Shown here one piece after another: positions 45,076-55,116 of a stretch of 64,000 nt of DNA. The notes beneath the pieces were generated by a model. That model saw nothing but the letters and a program-made list of their open reading frames with translations, did not search any database and was not told the origin of the DNA. The DNA is from Opitutaceae bacterium (lineage in GTDB: Bacteria; Verrucomicrobiota; Verrucomicrobiia; Opitutales; Opitutaceae). The translations under genes were made by a program, and so were the position numbers. Where the stretch lies: NCBI GenBank assembly GCA_027482185.1, contig JAIXWF010000011.1, forward strand, positions 62,001-126,000, in the 5' to 3' direction. Numbering within the stretch: the first letter of the stretch is position 1; each line of letters begins with the position of its first letter.

Positions 45076-45645
45076 TTATTTGGCGGGACCGCTCGAGATC
45101 ACGACGGAGGCCGGCCGCAGGAGCCGGCCGTTCAGCGAATAGCCCGTGCGCACGACGTTCACGACATGCTCTTCCTTCACGTCCGCGCTCGGCGCGTGCG
45201 AGATCGCCTCGTGCTGGTGCGGATCGAAGGCCTGCCCCGCGGGATTGATTTCCTTGAGACCGTGGTTCGCGAGCGCGGTCTTGAGCTGCGTCAGGACCAT
45301 GTCGACGCCGCCGACGAGGGTCTTGAGGTCGGCGTTGGGCTGCTTCGCCGCCGAGATCGCGAGCCCGAGCGTGTCGAGCACCGGGAAAATGTCTTCCAGC
45401 ACGCGGCCGGTGGCGGCCGTGCGCAGGTCTTCCTTTTCGCGCACGGTGCGCCGGCGGAAATTTTCCAGGTCGGCCGCGGTGCGCAGAAACTTGTCGAGGT
45501 TGGCCGCCGCCTCCGCCTTCGCGGCCGCGAGTTGCGCGGCGAGATCGGCGGAACCGGGATTCTGCGGCGCAGCGGAATCGGCGCCGGTGGCCGCGGCCGC
45601 GGGTTCGTTGGGAGTCGCAGGGATCTTGGTTTCGGGCTCGGACAT
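45076..45645 (-). CDS. grpE: Nucleotide exchange factor GrpE
   Basis: The 189-residue protein releases ADP from DnaK. A disordered Ala/Pro-rich N-terminus is followed by a long helix (LAAQLAAAKAEAAANLDKFL, then DLENFRRRTVREKEDL). The small beta domain has NPAGQAFDPHQHEAISH and the end VRTGYSLNGRLLRPASVVIS. ATG 45645 was chosen; an upstream extension looks random. It is paired with dnaJ. Confidence 0.95.
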   Translation of the reverse strand: MSEPETKIPATPNEPAAAATGADSAAPQNPGSADLAAQLAAAKAEAAANLDKFLRTAADLENFRRRTVREKEDLRTAATGRVLEDIFPVLDTLGLAISAAKQPNADLKTLVGGVDMVLTQLKTALANHGLKEINPAGQAFDPHQHEAISHAPSADVKEEHVVNVVRTGYSLNGRLLRPASVVISSGPAK

Positions 45646-45729
45646 ATTGAAAAAGATGAAGACAGTATTCGCGGCCGCCGGCTTCTTCAAGCGCGCTGTG
45701 CGGTCCCGGCAGCGCGGCAACGTCGCGCG

Positions 45730-46701
45730 TCAGATCCGGGAAAATCCCTCCGTCACCAGCAACGTCGCCGGTTGCTCCGCCGCCAATTCGAAGCCGCCCG
45801 CGTACGGCACGAGCGCATTGGTCCCGCGGACCAAGGTCTGCGCCGGACCGCCACCCTGCGTGCTTCGGCTCCGCACACGGCCCGCCACGACACTGACGAG
45901 ACGCGCCTCTTCGCGCGCCGCAAAGGGCAACGTTTCCCCGGCGCCCAAAACCACGCGCCGAATCCGGAACTCGGCGCAATCGGCGAGCACCTCGGAAACC
46001 GCCGCGGCGCGGCGCGGTTGCGGCTCGAAGTCCTGCCAGTCGATCGAGCGCAGCGATTGCGCGACGTGCATTTGCCGCGGTTTGCCGTCGAGCCCGACGC
46101 GGCCCCAGTCGTAAACGCGGTAGGTCGTGTCGGAGTTTTGCTGGATCTCGAGGATCAGGTTGCCGGCCCCGATCGCATGGACCTGCCCGCTGCGCACCAA
46201 GATCGAATCGCCGGCCCCGACCGCAAAACGATGCACGCACGTTTCGAGCGTCTGGTCGGCGATCGCCTTTTCGAAAACCTCGCGCGTGACGCCGCGCTTC
46301 AGCCCCACGATCAATTCCGCCCCGGGCTCCGCTGCGGCGAGATACCAGTTCTCCGTTTTCGGTTCCCCGCGCAGCTCGCCCGCCACCGCGGCCGGCGGAT
46401 GCACCTGCAGGCTGAGGCGCTCGCGACAATCGAGCCACTTGACCAGAATCGGAAACGGTTTCGCCGCCGGCCAACCGGGGCCCATGACGTCGCCGGCCGC
46501 CGCCGCGATCACCGCCCGCAGGCTTTGGCCAGCCCAGGGGCCCGCCGCGACCACCGATTGCGCCTCCGGCCGGTCCACGATTTCCCAACTTTCCCCGATC
46601 GGTCCGCCGGCCGGCAGGGACCGGCCCAAGGCCGACGCCAAGGCGCGACCGCCCCAAACGCGTTCCTGATACAAAGGCTGGAAGAACAACAAGTCCTGCA
46701 T
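45730..46701 (-). CDS. manA: Mannose-6-phosphate isomerase
   Basis: The 323-residue zinc enzyme interconverts mannose-6-P and fructose-6-P. Type I signatures appear: LYQERVWGGRAL, SLQVHPP, EPKTENWYL, SGQVHAIGAGNLILEIQQ and NSDTTYRVYDWGR. The His, Glu and His ligands of these motifs form the metal site. It is the shorter, bacterial form. It lies divergently from ftsK, with about 105 bases between them, so this gap should hold both promoters. Confidence 0.92.
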   Translation of the reverse strand: MQDLLFFQPLYQERVWGGRALASALGRSLPAGGPIGESWEIVDRPEAQSVVAAGPWAGQSLRAVIAAAAGDVMGPGWPAAKPFPILVKWLDCRERLSLQVHPPAAVAGELRGEPKTENWYLAAAEPGAELIVGLKRGVTREVFEKAIADQTLETCVHRFAVGAGDSILVRSGQVHAIGAGNLILEIQQNSDTTYRVYDWGRVGLDGKPRQMHVAQSLRSIDWQDFEPQPRRAAAVSEVLADCAEFRIRRVVLGAGETLPFAAREEARLVSVVAGRVRSRSTQGGGPAQTLVRGTNALVPYAGGFELAAEQPATLLVTEGFSRI

Positions 46702-46807
46702 GTGGATTGACGAGAAAGTCGTGAAAAGGCCGTCGGGGGTGTTTACATTTGACCACCCGGCGGCTTACCGTGGAATCCGCCTACTTTTTCGCGACGGATC
46801 ACACCAA

Positions 46808-49354
46808 ATGCCCAAGCCGGAGACATCAAACCCAAACGACGGTCCGTCATTTCAGGCTCCTCGCTACCGGCCCAATTGGATCGCCGCCCTGCTCTGTTTC
46901 GCCTTCGGCGCCTTCTTGCTCGTCGCCCTGCTCTGGTACGATCCCGCGCAGAGCACCTTCCGCGGCACCGCCACGGTCGGCAAAAATCCCGCCGGCGTCA
47001 TCGGCGCCAACTCCGTCTGGGCCCTGCTTTATTCCATCGGCGCCAGCACGTGGCTGATTCCGCTCTTCCTGTTTTGGATGCTCTACATTTCGGTGCGGAA
47101 TTCGAAGCACCTCACCGGCACGCGCGCCGTCGCGATGTTCATCGCCTGCATCTCCGTCGCGGGCGGCCTCGCGATGTTCAACGAACCCAAGTGGGGCAGC
47201 GACTATTTCCCCCACGGCTACGGCGGCCTCGTCGGCGTCACCCTTTATCACCGCCTGCTCGCGGATGCCCTCGGGCCCTTCGGCTCCGGTCTCATTTTCG
47301 GCACGTTCTATTTCGGCTCGCTCCTCTTCATCTTTACCCGGGACATCGGGGCTGAGTTCGAAAAAATCTTCTCCAGCTTCCACGCTTGGCGCGCCGAGCG
47401 CGCGAAACGCAAGGCCGAGGAACACGAGCTCCTGCTCAAGGCCAAGGAAGCCCGCGCCAAACAGAAAACCGCCGCCGCCTCCGTCGCCGCAACGTCCGCG
47501 GGCAACGCCGCCGCCCAGCCCACCGGTCCGGTCGGTCCTTCGGGCAAGAAGACCTTCGTCCCGAAATCGTCCGAGGATCCGCTGGCCAAGGGCCCGGCCG
47601 CCCGCTCCCCGGAAGCCGACGCCGCCGTCAAACCCGCCCCGACCCCCGCGGAGAAACCGGACCCCAAACCCGCGCCCGCGCTCGCACCGAAGCCCACGCC
47701 CCGCGCTCCCGCGCCGGAATCCGCCACCGCGACCGATCCCAAGCAGCTCGCCGTTGCCGCCGGCAAAGTCGAACTCAACATCGTCCGCCCCGAGGAACCC
47801 AAGAAGGCCGCGAAGGTTTCCCTGCCCCAAAGCGACGACGCCAACTACCAGTTCCCGCCGCTCACGCTTCTGCGCGAACAGGCCAAACCCGCCGCCGGCA
47901 ACAGCGAGGAAGAGCACCGCCAGAACGCGGAGAACCTGCTCCGCATCCTCAGCGAGTTCGGCGTCGAAGTGACGCTCGGCGAGATCCACGTCGGCCCCGT
48001 CATCACCCGTTACGAGGTCGTGCCCGCCCCCGGCGTCCGCGTCGAAAAGATCGCCGGCCTCGACAAGAACATCGCCCTCGGCATGCGCGCCCAATCGGTG
48101 CGTATCCTGGCGCCGATCCCCGGCAAAGCCGCCGTCGGCGTCGAGGTCCCCAACCAGCACCCGACACCCGTGGGCATGCGCGAATTGCTCGAGAGCGAAG
48201 ACTGGGCCGGCGTGAAATCCGAAATCCCGATCGCGCTCGGCAAGGATGTCTCCGGCAAACCGCTCGTCTCCGATCTTTCGAAGATGCCCCACCTGCTCAT
48301 CGCCGGCGCCACCGGCTCGGGCAAATCGGTCTGCATCAATTCCATCGTCGCCTCGATCCTGTACTCGAAGAGCCCGAAGGATCTCCGCCTCATCATGGTC
48401 GACCCGAAGGTCGTCGAATTGAAGATCTTCAATTCGCTGCCGCACATGCTGATCCCGGTGGTGACGGAACCGAAGAAGGTCCCCGGCGCGCTCAAATGGC
48501 TGCTGAGCGAGATGGAGCAGCGCTACCAGATTTTCGCGAAGTGCAACGTGCGCAACATCGTCGGCTTCAACAGCCGCAAGAAGTCCGGCGCCGAACCCGT
48601 TCCCTCGCCCGATGCGCAGGGCGCCCTCGCCGGCGTCGACCCGCTCGAGACCGACGACCTCGAGATTCCCGACCGCCTGCCCTACATCGTGGCGATCATC
48701 GACGAGCTCGCCGACCTCATGATGGTCGCGCCCGCCGAGATCGAGACGAGCATCGCCCGCCTCGCGCAACTCGCCCGCGCCGCCGGCATCCACCTCATCA
48801 TCGCGACGCAGCGCCCGTCGGTGAACGTCATCACCGGCGTCATCAAGGCCAACCTCCCCTCGCGCATCGCCTTCCAGGTCGCCTCGCAGGTCGATTCGCG
48901 CACCATCCTCGACACCAAGGGCGCCGACACCCTCATCGGCCGCGGCGACATGCTCTTCTCGCCGCCGGGCACGTCCCGCCTCGTCCGCGCCCAGGGTGCC
49001 TTCGTCTCCGACGAGGAAGTCCACGAGATGGTCGAGTTCCTCAAGCGCAACGGCCCGCCCCAGTACGCGCAATCCGTCCAGCAGCAGATCGACCGCGCCG
49101 CCAGCGAGGACGACGAGGATGCGGACGCCGACGGCGAGGACGGCGACCTCGGCGACGACGAGGAGTTGTATCAGCAGGCGTTGGACGTGCTCAAGTCCAC
49201 GAAGCGCGCGAGCACCTCGATGCTCCAGCGCCGCCTGCGCATCGGCTACAACCGCGCCGCGCGGATCATGGAGATCATGGAGGAAAAGGGCATCGTCGGG
49301 CCCGAGAACGGCTCGAGTCCCCGCGAGATCCTCGTCGATCTCGATTCGCTCTGA
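46808..49354 (+). CDS. ftsK: FtsK/SpoIIIE DNA translocase
   Basis: The 848-residue protein moves DNA through the division septum to finish chromosome segregation. Four N-terminal membrane segments (residues ~18-190) are followed by a short Ala/Pro/Lys-rich linker. The alpha/beta RecA motor has Walker A IAGATGSGKSVCINS with Lys506 and Walker B PYIVAIIDELADLMMV. The C-terminal gamma winged helix (STKRASTSMLQRRLRIGYNR) reads KOPS sites. ATG 46808 was chosen over a longer frame that would overlap manA. The rodZ-like gene follows after 59 bases. Confidence 0.95.
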   Translation: MPKPETSNPNDGPSFQAPRYRPNWIAALLCFAFGAFLLVALLWYDPAQSTFRGTATVGKNPAGVIGANSVWALLYSIGASTWLIPLFLFWMLYISVRNSKHLTGTRAVAMFIACISVAGGLAMFNEPKWGSDYFPHGYGGLVGVTLYHRLLADALGPFGSGLIFGTFYFGSLLFIFTRDIGAEFEKIFSSFHAWRAERAKRKAEEHELLLKAKEARAKQKTAAASVAATSAGNAAAQPTGPVGPSGKKTFVPKSSEDPLAKGPAARSPEADAAVKPAPTPAEKPDPKPAPALAPKPTPRAPAPESATATDPKQLAVAAGKVELNIVRPEEPKKAAKVSLPQSDDANYQFPPLTLLREQAKPAAGNSEEEHRQNAENLLRILSEFGVEVTLGEIHVGPVITRYEVVPAPGVRVEKIAGLDKNIALGMRAQSVRILAPIPGKAAVGVEVPNQHPTPVGMRELLESEDWAGVKSEIPIALGKDVSGKPLVSDLSKMPHLLIAGATGSGKSVCINSIVASILYSKSPKDLRLIMVDPKVVELKIFNSLPHMLIPVVTEPKKVPGALKWLLSEMEQRYQIFAKCNVRNIVGFNSRKKSGAEPVPSPDAQGALAGVDPLETDDLEIPDRLPYIVAIIDELADLMMVAPAEIETSIARLAQLARAAGIHLIIATQRPSVNVITGVIKANLPSRIAFQVASQVDSRTILDTKGADTLIGRGDMLFSPPGTSRLVRAQGAFVSDEEVHEMVEFLKRNGPPQYAQSVQQQIDRAASEDDEDADADGEDGDLGDDEELYQQALDVLKSTKRASTSMLQRRLRIGYNRAARIMEIMEEKGIVGPENGSSPREILVDLDSL

Positions 49355-49413
49355 GCGGCCCCGCGCCGCAGATCGGTCTTCCCTCTCCCCGCATTTCTCC
49401 CTAATCCCCACCC

Positions 49414-50244
49414 ATGCAGACCATCGGCGAACGCCTCGAGGAAGCGCGCAAGAAAAAGGGCATCTCCATCCGCGAAGCCGCCGAAGCCACGAAGATCCGC
49501 GGCGACTACCTGCAGAAATTCGAGACCAACCACTTCGATATCGGCCTGACCGAAATCTACACCCGGGGCTTCCTGCGGACCTACGCCAACTTCCTCAAGC
49601 TGCCCGGCGAGCGCATCCTCAACGACTACGCCGCCCTCGGCCGCGGCGAAGTGCGCCCGCGCCAGCCCAACCGCGAGGTCTACGGCCGGATGGATATCTC
49701 CGTCGCCACCGCCGGCGAGACCAGCGACCGCGCCGCCCCGCCCGCGGACGGCGCGGCGGACGCCCCGGCCGGCGGCCAGCCCCAGCCGCGCTATCCGCGC
49801 GGCTCTTCCTCTCTTCCCACCGGCCCGGACCCCGCGGTCGTCTTCAAATACATCAAATGGGGCGGCGGCGCCGCCGTGGCGCTGCTCGTCGTCGTCCTGG
49901 CGTGGAATCTGATCGGCGGCAGCAAGCCCGCCGCGCCGGCCCCGAGCGCGGCGCCGGCGTCCGCCCCCGCGCCCCGCGGCCCGGTGATCGGTCTCTACGC
50001 GGTGCGCCCCGTGAAGGTCACGGTGCTCAAGCGCAACGCGGACGAAACCGAAGGCGAAGTCTACTTCTCGGGCTTCCTCGCGGCCGGCGAAACGCGCACG
50101 GTCGCGCGCCCCGGCGCCGTCTACGTCGAGGCCGACGCGCCGGAAAATCTCGAACTCGAGATCAACGGCCGACGCATGAATTTCGGCCAGATGCTCGCAC
50201 AGTTCGGCCCCGGCTACAAACGCGGCCAACTGCCCGCGCCCTGA
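49414..50244 (+). CDS. RodZ-like helix-turn-helix membrane protein
   Basis: The 276-residue protein has an N-terminal HTH of the RodZ type (residues 1-70, GERLEEARKKKGISIREAA, then YTRGFLRTYANFLKLPGE). One membrane segment follows near residues 148-166 (GGGAAVALLVVVLAW), then an extracytoplasmic beta-rich DUF4115-like domain. RodZ links MreB to the cell wall and helps set rod shape. This form is a single-pass protein as expected, but mreB is not nearby. It is on the same strand as ftsK. Confidence 0.85.
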   Translation: MQTIGERLEEARKKKGISIREAAEATKIRGDYLQKFETNHFDIGLTEIYTRGFLRTYANFLKLPGERILNDYAALGRGEVRPRQPNREVYGRMDISVATAGETSDRAAPPADGAADAPAGGQPQPRYPRGSSSLPTGPDPAVVFKYIKWGGGAAVALLVVVLAWNLIGGSKPAAPAPSAAPASAPAPRGPVIGLYAVRPVKVTVLKRNADETEGEVYFSGFLAAGETRTVARPGAVYVEADAPENLELEINGRRMNFGQMLAQFGPGYKRGQLPAP

Positions 50245-50381
50245 CCCCTCCGGCGCACCGCCGCCGTGGTACCAGCTGTCCCGGCCACGACACGACGTCG
50301 CGGTGGGCGATGACTCTTCTCTGCGTCTCGCCGGCCCAACCGGCTGGCTAGGCGCGCTCCAGCCGCGTCGGCGAAGTCACC

Positions 50382-50990
50382 TCAGGGCCGCAAGCTGACC
50401 GGCGGACCCAGAATTTCCCGCTGCAGGAACGCGCGGCGCAGCCGCTCGGGATCCCTCAGTTCCTCGATCGGCGAACGTCCGCCGGCGGACGAGGTCCGCG
50501 TCGGCGCCGCCGCCTCGGCCTTCGCCGCCGCCTGCGCGGTGCGGCGGGCCTTGAGCGCTTCCAACTCGGCCGCGAGCCGCTGCTGCCGCTCGAGTTCGTC
50601 GTTGCGGCGTTCCGCCATGACCGGCGGAGGCGCGACCGGCGGCGCCGCCGGCTCGGCCCGGCGCTCCAGTTCCTCGAACAGTTTCCGCAAGGGCCCGCCG
50701 ATCGGGTCGGGCATCGGGATGGCCGTCGGGTCGCGCCGCATAACCGGCGGCGGTTCCGCGGGCGCGGCGGTTTCGGCCGGCACGGCCCCGCCCCGGCGCT
50801 CCGCGATCTTGCGGCGGATCTCGCGCTGAATCTCCTCTGTGCGGCGCTGCTCCTCGAGCTCGTTGTGCCGCACCGGCGGCTCCGCGTCGGGCTCCGACTC
50901 CTTCGCTTTCATCAAGCCGCGCACCATCTGCCCGATGAAGATCACCACAAAGATGATGACGGGCAGTTTCTCGAGGATCCACTCGAACAT
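50382..50990 (-). CDS. Single-pass membrane protein with charged coiled-coil tail
   Basis: I do not recognise this 202-residue protein. A hydrophobic N-terminal segment (LPVIIFVVIFIGQMV, residues ~9-24) anchors it. The rest is a charged Arg/Glu/Ala/Pro-rich sequence with coiled-coil stretches (around 45-65 and 128-155) and a repeated PPVMxERR-like phrase (PPVMRRDP, PPVMAERRND). It is 48 bases downstream of floA on the same strand, so it is probably the last gene of the NfeD-FloA operon and may be a partner or scaffold of FloA. Confidence 0.7.
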   Translation of the reverse strand: MFEWILEKLPVIIFVVIFIGQMVRGLMKAKESEPDAEPPVRHNELEEQRRTEEIQREIRRKIAERRGGAVPAETAAPAEPPPVMRRDPTAIPMPDPIGGPLRKLFEELERRAEPAAPPVAPPPVMAERRNDELERQQRLAAELEALKARRTAQAAAKAEAAAPTRTSSAGGRSPIEELRDPERLRRAFLQREILGPPVSLRP

Positions 50991-51038
50991 GGGCGGCAGG
51001 TTGGAGGTTGGAACGAAGCGGGAGCGGCGGAAACGGGC

Positions 51039-52043
51039 TTACTTTTTGCCGTCCGGGTGGGCGATGGAACTGCGCATCGACGTATCCGCCTGCACGTTCT
51101 CCATCTTGTAATAGTCCATCACGCCGAGCCGGCCGGAGCGGAAGGCCTCGGCCATCGCGAGCGGCACCTGGGCCTGGGCCTCGACGACCTTCGCCTGCAT
51201 CTCCTGCACGCGCGCCTTCATTTCCTGCTCCACGGCCACGGCCGCGGCGCGCCGGATTTCCGCCTGCGCCTGCGCCATGTTCTTGTTCGCCTCGGCCTGC
51301 GCTTCCTGCAGCTTCGCGCCGACGTTCTCGCCGACGTCGACGTCGGCGATGTCGATCGAAAGGATCTCGAACGCGGAACCGACGTCGAGGCCGCGGGCGA
51401 GCACCGTCTTCGAGATGCTGTCCGGCGATTCGAGCACCACCTTGTAGGTCTCGGCCGAACCGATCGTGGAAACGATGCCTTCGCCGACGCGGGCGATGAT
51501 CGTGTCCTCCTTCGCGCCGCCGACGAAACGGTCGAGGTTCGTGCGCACGGTGACCCGCGCCTTCACCTTCACCTGGATGCCGTCCTTGGCGACGCCGTCG
51601 ATCGTCGTGCGGCCGCCTTCGGGATTGGGGCAGTCGATCACCTTCGGATCGACGGAGGTGCGCACGGCTTCGACGACGCTCTTGCCGGAGCCCTTGGTCG
51701 CGAGATCGATCGCGCAGGCGCGGTCCCAGCCGAGCTCGATGCCGGCCTTCTGGGCGGCGATCAGCGCCTGGACCGTGGGGACCACGTTGCCGCCGGCCTG
51801 GAAGTGCGACGCGATCTGGTCGGCATCGAGCGCGATGCCGGCGCGGACCGCGGTGATGCGCGCGTCGACAATGAGATTGTAGGGAATGCTCGCGAATTTC
51901 AGCGCGACCAGCTTGGACAGCGGCACGGGCGCGCCGTTGAACATCGCCTTCACCCACGCGCCGACGAGGCTGAAGACGATGGCGAAAAAGATCAGGCCGA
52001 CGATCGCGACGACGATGACGACACCGAGTACGGGAATGCTCAT
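51039..52043 (-). CDS. floA: Flotillin-like protein FloA
   Basis: The 334-residue protein has an N-terminal membrane segment ([18 protein letters not shown]). A SPFH-like domain ([28 protein letters not shown]) and a long helical region rich in Ala, Gln and Glu ([20 protein letters not shown]) follow. FloA organises membrane microdomains and affects fluidity. The start overlaps the stop of the short NfeD gene (ATGA), the classical NfeD-flotillin arrangement. The C-terminus ends HPDGKK without extra domains. Confidence 0.93.
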   Translation of the reverse strand: MSIPVLGVVIVVAIVGLIFFAIVFSLVGAWVKAMFNGAPVPLSKLVALKFASIPYNLIVDARITAVRAGIALDADQIASHFQAGGNVVPTVQALIAAQKAGIELGWDRACAIDLATKGSGKSVVEAVRTSVDPKVIDCPNPEGGRTTIDGVAKDGIQVKVKARVTVRTNLDRFVGGAKEDTIIARVGEGIVSTIGSAETYKVVLESPDSISKTVLARGLDVGSAFEILSIDIADVDVGENVGAKLQEAQAEANKNMAQAQAEIRRAAAVAVEQEMKARVQEMQAKVVEAQAQVPLAMAEAFRSGRLGVMDYYKMENVQADTSMRSSIAHPDGKK

Positions 52044-52525
52044 GAGGATTTGGGTGTGGAAGGTTTGGATACGATAAGACGGAAAGTGTCCACGGCGACG
52101 ACCTCGAGGGTCTCGCCGGCCGCCGCATGCCCGCTGCGCGAAAACGCCTCGTAGCGCCGGCCGCCGATCTCGACGTAGCCGCTCGGCACGAGGGCCGTCG
52201 CGGCGACGGCCGGGCGCCCCACGACGGCGGCGGCGTCGGCCACCGGCGGCTGGCTGGTTCCGGCCACGGTCGCGGTCATGGAGAACGTTTTCGCCAGCCG
52301 CGATTTCGGAAGGACCACAAACTCGAGGTAAAGCGCCAGGCCGAGAATGGCCGTCGCGATTCCCCCGGCGATCAGCCCGCCATCGAACCCGAAGCGCGCA
52401 AACGACACCAGCGTGCCGGCGAGAAAAAGCAGGCCGCCGACAATGCCCAGCACTGCGCCCGGGACGATGACTTCGAAGGCCAGCAACAGCACGCCGGCCA
52501 TGAACAGAATTACGATCAGGCTCAT
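52040..52525 (-). CDS. Short NfeD-like membrane protein
   Basis: The 161-residue protein has two or three membrane segments in residues 2-80 ([20 protein letters not shown] with the NfeD PG motif). A C-terminal OB fold follows, with [20 protein letters not shown] and [11 protein letters not shown]. Such NfeD1a-type proteins pair with FloA and are thought to act in membrane organisation. It is overlapped at both ends by four bases: by the longer NfeD gene upstream and floA downstream. Confidence 0.88.
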   Translation of the reverse strand: MSLIVILFMAGVLLLAFEVIVPGAVLGIVGGLLFLAGTLVSFARFGFDGGLIAGGIATAILGLALYLEFVVLPKSRLAKTFSMTATVAGTSQPPVADAAAVVGRPAVAATALVPSGYVEIGGRRYEAFSRSGHAAAGETLEVVAVDTFRLIVSKPSTPKSS

Positions 52526-53994
52526 GCGGATTCCTTTTCCACGAGCAGCCCGAACGATGTGCGTTGGCGGACGGTCACCCGCGTGCCCGGCGGCACCGAA
52601 CCGACGTCCACGCGCGCCTCGAAACGCCGGCCCGCGATCTCGATCTGCCCGCTGGGAAACAATCCCGTGACCGCGACGCCGGATCGGCCGATCAGGTCGT
52701 CGATCGCCGCCGCTTGCTCCGGGGCGCCGCCAGCCACCTGCGCGGAGCCGGCGATCGCCTGCGCCACGGCGAGCCGGTTGAAGAACCAGCCCTTGGGAAT
52801 GAACTTCGCGAGCGCCAGCGCCAGCGCGACGGCGATCAGCATGCCAAGCCCAAGATCGGAAAGCGGTTTCAGCAACAGGTCGCCGTCGAGCCGCAGCGGT
52901 TCGTTCGGCCAGATGTCGGCCATCGACCAGATCAGGGAAACAAACATCAGCGCCAGCCCGCCGAGGGCCGCCACGACGACCCCGGGAAAGAAAAACAGCT
53001 CCACGAGCACGAGCAGCAGGCCGAGTCCGAACACCAGCATCGGTTCGTGTCCGGACAGCCCCGCGACGTAGTTGCTGAGGAACACCACGGCGAGGCAGAC
53101 GATGCCCGTGATCCCGAAGACGCCGAAGCCCGGCGTCTTGAATTCGATGTAGATCGCGAGGAGCCCGAGCCCGAGCAAGATCGGCGCCAGGCCACGGAGG
53201 AAAACCGCCACGTGTTCGGACCACGTGATTTCCAGCCGCGTGACCGCAAAGTTGCCCGCGCCGTACTTCTTCGCGAGCAACTCGTCCACGCTGGCGGCAA
53301 TGCCGGCGCCGAGCAGCGGCTGCGGCGGCTCGCCGTAAGCCTTCATCGCTTCGCTGGCCGTGAGGGTGAGCAGTTCGCCCTTCGGCTTCAGCACGGTGTC
53401 GCCGATCTTAAGTTCGAAGTCCTCGTCGATCATCGCCGAGATCACCTGGCCGCGGAAGCCCTTGCCCTCGGAAATCGAGCGCACCTCCGCCCGCAGGTAG
53501 CTGACGAGCTTTTGGCGCATCGATTTGTCGATCTCCTGGCCCGTCGCGGCAACCGGCGCCGCCGCCCCGATCTTACCGCGCGGCGAAAACCAGATTTCCT
53601 TCGTGGTGGCGGAAATGAACGCCCCCGCGGAAATCGCCTGGTCGTCGACGAACGTGATCGTTTCCCCGGGAAACTTGCCCAGCGCCTCCATGATCTCGAA
53701 CGTCACGTCGAGGGCCCCGCCCGGCGTCTTCATGTCGAGCACCACGGCGTCGGCCTTGGTCTCGATCGCTTCCTTCAGACCGCGGCGAATGATGAACAGC
53801 AGCGGGGAATCGACCTGCTCGCGCACCGGAATGACCACCACGCGGCGTTTCGCGCCGCCGACCGCCGGCGCCGCCGGAGCCGTCTCCGCCACCGCGGGCC
53901 CATCGGGCGCCGATCCGACCGGAGCCGACGCCGGCGCGGCGGCACCGCCCCAGGCGGTCCCCGCAACCAGCAACAGACAGAGCATCCATTTCAT
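52522..53994 (-). CDS. Long NfeD protein with ClpP-class protease domain
   Basis: The 490-residue protein has a signal peptide ([16 protein letters not shown]). A periplasmic ClpP/crotonase-like serine protease domain follows ([14 protein letters not shown], then [18 protein letters not shown], the AGA-type segment around the catalytic Ser). A membrane bundle with about five segments ([19 protein letters not shown]) and a C-terminal OB fold complete it. This is the NfeD1b architecture, proposed to cleave membrane proteins such as stomatin relatives. ATG 53994 was preferred to the GTG three codons upstream. Its stop overlaps the short NfeD gene by four bases. Confidence 0.88.
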   Translation of the reverse strand: MKWMLCLLLVAGTAWGGAAAPASAPVGSAPDGPAVAETAPAAPAVGGAKRRVVVIPVREQVDSPLLFIIRRGLKEAIETKADAVVLDMKTPGGALDVTFEIMEALGKFPGETITFVDDQAISAGAFISATTKEIWFSPRGKIGAAAPVAATGQEIDKSMRQKLVSYLRAEVRSISEGKGFRGQVISAMIDEDFELKIGDTVLKPKGELLTLTASEAMKAYGEPPQPLLGAGIAASVDELLAKKYGAGNFAVTRLEITWSEHVAVFLRGLAPILLGLGLLAIYIEFKTPGFGVFGITGIVCLAVVFLSNYVAGLSGHEPMLVFGLGLLLVLVELFFFPGVVVAALGGLALMFVSLIWSMADIWPNEPLRLDGDLLLKPLSDLGLGMLIAVALALALAKFIPKGWFFNRLAVAQAIAGSAQVAGGAPEQAAAIDDLIGRSGVAVTGLFPSGQIEIAGRRFEARVDVGSVPPGTRVTVRQRTSFGLLVEKESA

Positions 53995-54146
53995 CGTCGA
54001 CACGCGGCGACCTTACGCCGCCGACCGCGCCGCGCAAGTGTTGCGACCTCGGAATCCGCTCCGGCGTTTCCAGTGCTCCGATGGCGCGACTCGCGCTGCA
54101 ATAATCCTTTGCGCCGGCCCAAACCGGGCCGTAGACCGGCGCGACC

Positions 54147-55067
54147 ATGGAGAATGTCCCGTATGCCGGCCAAACTCTCACCCGCTGGAAAGTGGGTCCG
54201 TCGACGTTCCTGGCGCTGCCGGAACGAGGCGCGCGGCTGATGAACTGGAACCTTACCCTCGGCGACGGCACCGTCCGCGATGTGCTCTACTGGCCCGAGC
54301 AGGCGGACTTCGCCGATTTCGCGAAGGTCCGCGGCGGCAATCCGATCCTTTTTCCGTTCAACGCGCGGGTCTTCGACCGCGGGGAAATCTACCACTGGCG
54401 CGCGGCCGACGGCGTCCGCCGCCCCATGCCCATGCACGGGGTCGCCCGCCAAGGCGACTTCAAGGTCGTGCGCGCCGATGCCCGCGGCTTCGTCGCCCAA
54501 TTCCAGCCCGGTCCCGAAGCGCACGCGTGCTACCCTTACGACTACGACTTCACGGTGACCTATCGTTTCGAGGCCTTCGGCCTGAGCTGCGAATTCGCGT
54601 TGGCCAATCTCGGAACCGAACCCCTGCCCTGGTCCGCCGGCCATCATTTCTATTTCACGCTGCCATGGTCCGAAGGCACGACGCGCGGCGATTACCTGAT
54701 CCGGATCCCGGCCTCGCGCCGGCTGCGGCAGGACGCCACCGGTGCGCTCGTCGCGGGTCCGCAACTGCAGCTCGAGGAGCCGTTCGACAACCCCGCCATC
54801 CTGGACGCCCTGCACCTCGGGCTGCGCAGCAACGAGATCGTCTTCGGCGAAAAGGGCCGGCCCGGCGACATCGTGATGAAGCTCGGCACCGAGAAAATCC
54901 CCCACCCCGAGGCCACGCTCGTGACGTGGACCTTGGCCAAAGACTCGCCGTTCTTCTGCGTGGAACCTTGGATGGGCCCGCCCAACGCCCCGGAACACAA
55001 AGTCGGCCTGCACTGGGTCGCCCCGGGCGAGACGCAGCGTTTCGCGGTCACGATCGCCGTGCGCTGA
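54147..55067 (+). CDS. Aldose 1-epimerase family protein
   Basis: The 306-residue protein has the galactose mutarotase fold. It carries GGNPILFPFNARVFDR, MPMHGVARQGDF with a likely catalytic His, AGHHFYFTLPW with the second His, and ends VEPWMGPPNA with the conserved Glu. The function is interconversion of alpha and beta sugar anomers; the exact sugar (hexose or hexose-6-phosphate) is not determined. It is divergent from the NfeD operon with about 150 bases between. Confidence 0.85.
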   Translation: MENVPYAGQTLTRWKVGPSTFLALPERGARLMNWNLTLGDGTVRDVLYWPEQADFADFAKVRGGNPILFPFNARVFDRGEIYHWRAADGVRRPMPMHGVARQGDFKVVRADARGFVAQFQPGPEAHACYPYDYDFTVTYRFEAFGLSCEFALANLGTEPLPWSAGHHFYFTLPWSEGTTRGDYLIRIPASRRLRQDATGALVAGPQLQLEEPFDNPAILDALHLGLRSNEIVFGEKGRPGDIVMKLGTEKIPHPEATLVTWTLAKDSPFFCVEPWMGPPNAPEHKVGLHWVAPGETQRFAVTIAVR

Positions 55068-55116
55068 CGCGGAATTTAGCACTACCTTTTTGCCGGAAAT
55101 GCGTCACATTGCCTGC

